Source: Spirochaetota bacterium
GTDB lineage: Bacteria > Spirochaetota > UBA4802 > JAFGJZ01
Length of the DNA stretch: 14,754 nucleotides
Direction of reading: 5' to 3'
NCBI GenBank assembly: GCA_022704645.1
Contig: JAKJGA010000031.1
Coordinates: 1 to 14,754, forward strand
Below, piece by piece: positions 12,964 to 14,754 of the stretch. The first letter of the stretch is position 1. Each line of letters opens with the position of its first letter. A program made the position numbers and the translations under genes. The notes beneath the pieces were generated by a model. The model did not search any database, had not been told where the DNA came from, and was given only the letters and a program-made list of their open reading frames with translations.

Positions 12964-13926
12964 GTGAATAACAAAATATTAATTTACAAAATGAATGAAT
13001 CCGACATCGAACAATCGGCTGGAATCTGGCAAAGCTGTTTTAACGACTACTCTTCCGGCAATGAATCCTTTCCTTCATACTGGACACACAGCTCAACTGA
13101 GATCAAAGATTTTCTTATACAGAAAGTGAAAGACGGATGCGCAATCGCGGCAGAAGCCGACGGAAAAATAATCGGCTACCTTGCATACGACGCGTTTAAT
13201 TTTAACGGAGAGGAATCCGTTTTCTGCCCGTCTATCGGCCATGCTGTAATCGATGATTACGCGGATAAAGCCTATCCGCTTTTATATCAGGCCGCCGCAA
13301 AAGACTGGGTGAGCAGAAATATATTCAATCACATGTGGACAATTAATTATAACGATACCCGACTGAAAAAAACTCTCTATGATCTTGGTTTCGGTTCATA
13401 TCTAATAGATGCGTTTGCACGCACTGATGCAAAGCTTGATGCAGCTTCATCTTATCAAATCAGAAAAGCCTCGGCTAATGACGCAGAGATTCTATATTCA
13501 TTAGTCGAAGAGTCAAGAGAATACTATGCATCGTCTCCCCTATTTTTAAAACGCGATTCGTATTCAATTGATGATATTTCGCAAATTCTTACTAATGGAA
13601 ACGTATTCATCGCTTTTGACAATACTATTCAGGTCGGTTTCATAAACTTAAGCGTCTCACAAGAAAGCAATTGCATCGATCTGTCTGTCAAAAACTGCGG
13701 AATGATTGATGAAATCGGCGCCTACATCAAGCCGGAACACCGCGGAAATAATCTCGGCAAAGATCTGTTAAAAAATGTTTTTAATTACTGCGCTTCAAAT
13801 AACATCGAATTGATTCATGTCGATTTTGAAACAGCGAATCTTTTCGCCAATAAATTCTGGAAGAAATATTTCAGCCCGGTTCTTTTATCGGTCAGAAGAA
13901 CTATCAATAAGAATATTAATGATTAA
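12964..13926 (+). CDS. GNAT-family N-acetyltransferase, two-domain
   Basis: This 320-residue protein looks like two GNAT folds in tandem. The C-terminal half (about 165-312) carries the acetyl-CoA binding motif A: IGAYIKPEHRGNNLGKDLLK (in part, 251-270), with RGNNLG fitting R/QxxGxG/A. The later FETANLFANKFWKKYF matches motif B. The N-terminal half (about 5-155) has the order of secondary structure expected (ADGKIIGYLAYDAF, then YDLGFGSYLIDAF) but lacks a good pyrophosphate-binding loop, so it is probably non-catalytic. The start is GTG with TGAGG about seven bases upstream. A second GNAT gene follows 18 bases later, making a two-gene unit. The acetyl acceptor cannot be predicted. Confidence 0.83.
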   Translation: MNNKILIYKMNESDIEQSAGIWQSCFNDYSSGNESFPSYWTHSSTEIKDFLIQKVKDGCAIAAEADGKIIGYLAYDAFNFNGEESVFCPSIGHAVIDDYADKAYPLLYQAAAKDWVSRNIFNHMWTINYNDTRLKKTLYDLGFGSYLIDAFARTDAKLDAASSYQIRKASANDAEILYSLVEESREYYASSPLFLKRDSYSIDDISQILTNGNVFIAFDNTIQVGFINLSVSQESNCIDLSVKNCGMIDEIGAYIKPEHRGNNLGKDLLKNVFNYCASNNIELIHVDFETANLFANKFWKKYFSPVLLSVRRTINKNIND

Positions 13927-13944
13927 ATCAATTTAAGGTATTTC

Positions 13945-14550
13945 ATGTTCAGAAAACCCGAAAGATTAAAACTCGAGAATGAATTTGTTAAATTGACTCC
14001 AATGACAATCGGAGATGCTGATGCTTTATTTGAAGCTGCATCAGATAATGGTGATTTTATATTTCATCATATGTTTTTCGGGCCGTTTAATAATGCCCGG
14101 GAAGTTAAATCCTATATCGAAAATCAAACGTCTAATGCTGACAATATAGTATTCACTGTTTTTTCAAAGCGGCTCGGCAAAACTGTGGGAAGTTGTTCGA
14201 TAATCAATATCGATTCGATGTCAGGCAATGCTGAAATCGGTAGCGTTTGGTACTCGAATGAAGCCCGCAATACAGAAATCAATTCAGCGGCAGTTTTGTT
14301 AATTCTCACATACTTATTTGAAAATCTGCATTACCGAAGAATCGCATGGAAGTGCGACAATGACAATACATCAAGCATACATGCCGCGGAATCGCTCGGC
14401 TTCGAATATGAAGGCACATTCAAAAAGCATTTGATGATCAAAGGTAGAAACCGCGACACAGTCTGGTTTTCAATTATTGATGATTCATGGTCTCAAAAAA
14501 AGATTTCAATAGAAAAGCGAATTCATATAAAAACAACAGCTTCTAAATGA
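13945..14550 (+). CDS. GNAT-family acetyltransferase, RimJ/RimL type
   Basis: This 201-residue protein matches the RimJ/RimL branch of GNAT (COG1670). Conserved blocks occur in order: VKLTPMTIGDADALFEA at about 15-31, IGSVWYSNEARNTEINSAA at 98-115, and LFENLHYRRIAWKCDNDNTSSIHAAESLGFEYEGTFKKH (in part) around 124-162. The last block is GRNRDTVWFSIID near 167-179. The WY..EARNTEIN motif is the diagnostic element of this branch. Members acetylate protein N-termini, small amines or drugs, and the target here is unknown. The ATG at 13945 has AAGG six bases upstream. The tail after residue 180 is basic and probably disordered. Confidence 0.88.
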   Translation: MFRKPERLKLENEFVKLTPMTIGDADALFEAASDNGDFIFHHMFFGPFNNAREVKSYIENQTSNADNIVFTVFSKRLGKTVGSCSIINIDSMSGNAEIGSVWYSNEARNTEINSAAVLLILTYLFENLHYRRIAWKCDNDNTSSIHAAESLGFEYEGTFKKHLMIKGRNRDTVWFSIIDDSWSQKKISIEKRIHIKTTASK

Positions 14551-14603
14551 CAAACCCTGCACAGCCGCTATCCGCATAAGTATAATACCCTTAAGCTTTT
14601 CTG

Positions 14604-14631
14604 TTGACTTTGCAAACATGTGAGATATTAG
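14604..14631 (+). promoter_or_regulatory. Predicted promoter of the terminal lipoprotein gene
   Basis: TTGACT at 14604-14609 and TATTAG at 14626-14631 (four of six) are 16 bases apart. The expected start leaves a leader of about 20 bases containing GAGGAT (14649-14654) before the ATG at 14660. Confidence 0.45.
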
Positions 14632-14659
14632 AGTAATTTATATTCATGAGGATTTTATA

Positions 14660-14754
14660 ATGATAAAATTTACAAACTTATTTCTTTTAACTGCAGCAAC
14701 ACTTACATTGTCCGGATGCAACAAATTCGAAAGTATCTTTTCAAACAAAGACGG
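14660..14754 (+). CDS. Lipoprotein, 5' end only
   Basis: Thirty-one codons are present before the window ends. They encode a lipoprotein signal: basic MIKF, hydrophobic core FLLTAATLTL, and lipobox LSGC with the modified cysteine at residue 20, followed by NKFESIFSNKD. The ribosome binding site GAGGAT is well placed. The mature protein is not visible, so no function can be given. Confidence 0.8.
   Translation, partial: MIKFTNLFLLTAATLTLSGCNKFESIFSNKD

Overview
The window looks like chromosomal DNA of a spirochaete. The main evidence is a 656-residue protein at 1767-3737 that matches my recollection of the treponemal cytoplasmic filament protein CfpA in length, coiled-coil character and conserved N-terminal wording. 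The DNA is AT-rich. Several promoters have a TTGACA or TTGACT -35 box, and three reading frames begin with lipoprotein signals, one of them with a relaxed lipobox; this fits a spirochaete. No genus can be assigned from the sequence alone. There is no CRISPR array, insertion sequence, rRNA or replication origin.

Left part (1-6640, nearly all minus strand). A truncated polyprenyl diphosphate synthase and an overlapping squalene/phytoene synthase form a carotenoid/isoprenoid pair. Next to them, divergently transcribed, is a short TrpR-family repressor. trpR and cfpA converge on a strong hairpin that can terminate both. Upstream of cfpA is a lipoprotein with a von Willebrand A domain, one membrane segment and an FHA-like C-terminal domain. 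Then come an unrecognised 250-residue protein, a tRNA-Lys (anticodon CTT) and a protein with two ribbon-helix-helix-like segments.

Central part (6717-12763, plus strand). Nine genes run in one direction with gaps of about 30 bases or less, and look like one operon. In order they are: an ArsR repressor with clustered cysteines; a 77-residue CxxC thioredoxin-like protein; a DGC-domain putative zinc-binding protein; an exported thioredoxin with a lipoprotein-like signal; a CcdA/DsbD-type transmembrane electron carrier; a full-length permease of the ArsP/YraQ (PF03773) type; two adjacent half-length permease-like proteins; and a CoA-disulfide reductase fused to rhodanese. I infer a thiol-redox and export module for a metalloid or a sulfur/selenium species. 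Reductant would pass through CcdA to the exported thioredoxin, cytosolic CoA persulfide chemistry would be handled by the last gene, and the permeases would move the substrate. No arsenate reductase, ArsA, ArsB or Acr3 gene is present, so the substrate is open. The ArsR promoter geometry predicts a leaderless, autorepressed transcript.

Right part (12764-14754, plus strand). A roughly 200-base gap holds a perfect 12-bp hairpin flanked by a partial repeat of one arm, and a separate 7-bp inverted repeat. Two GNAT-family acetyltransferase genes follow, then the start of a lipoprotein gene cut off by the window edge.
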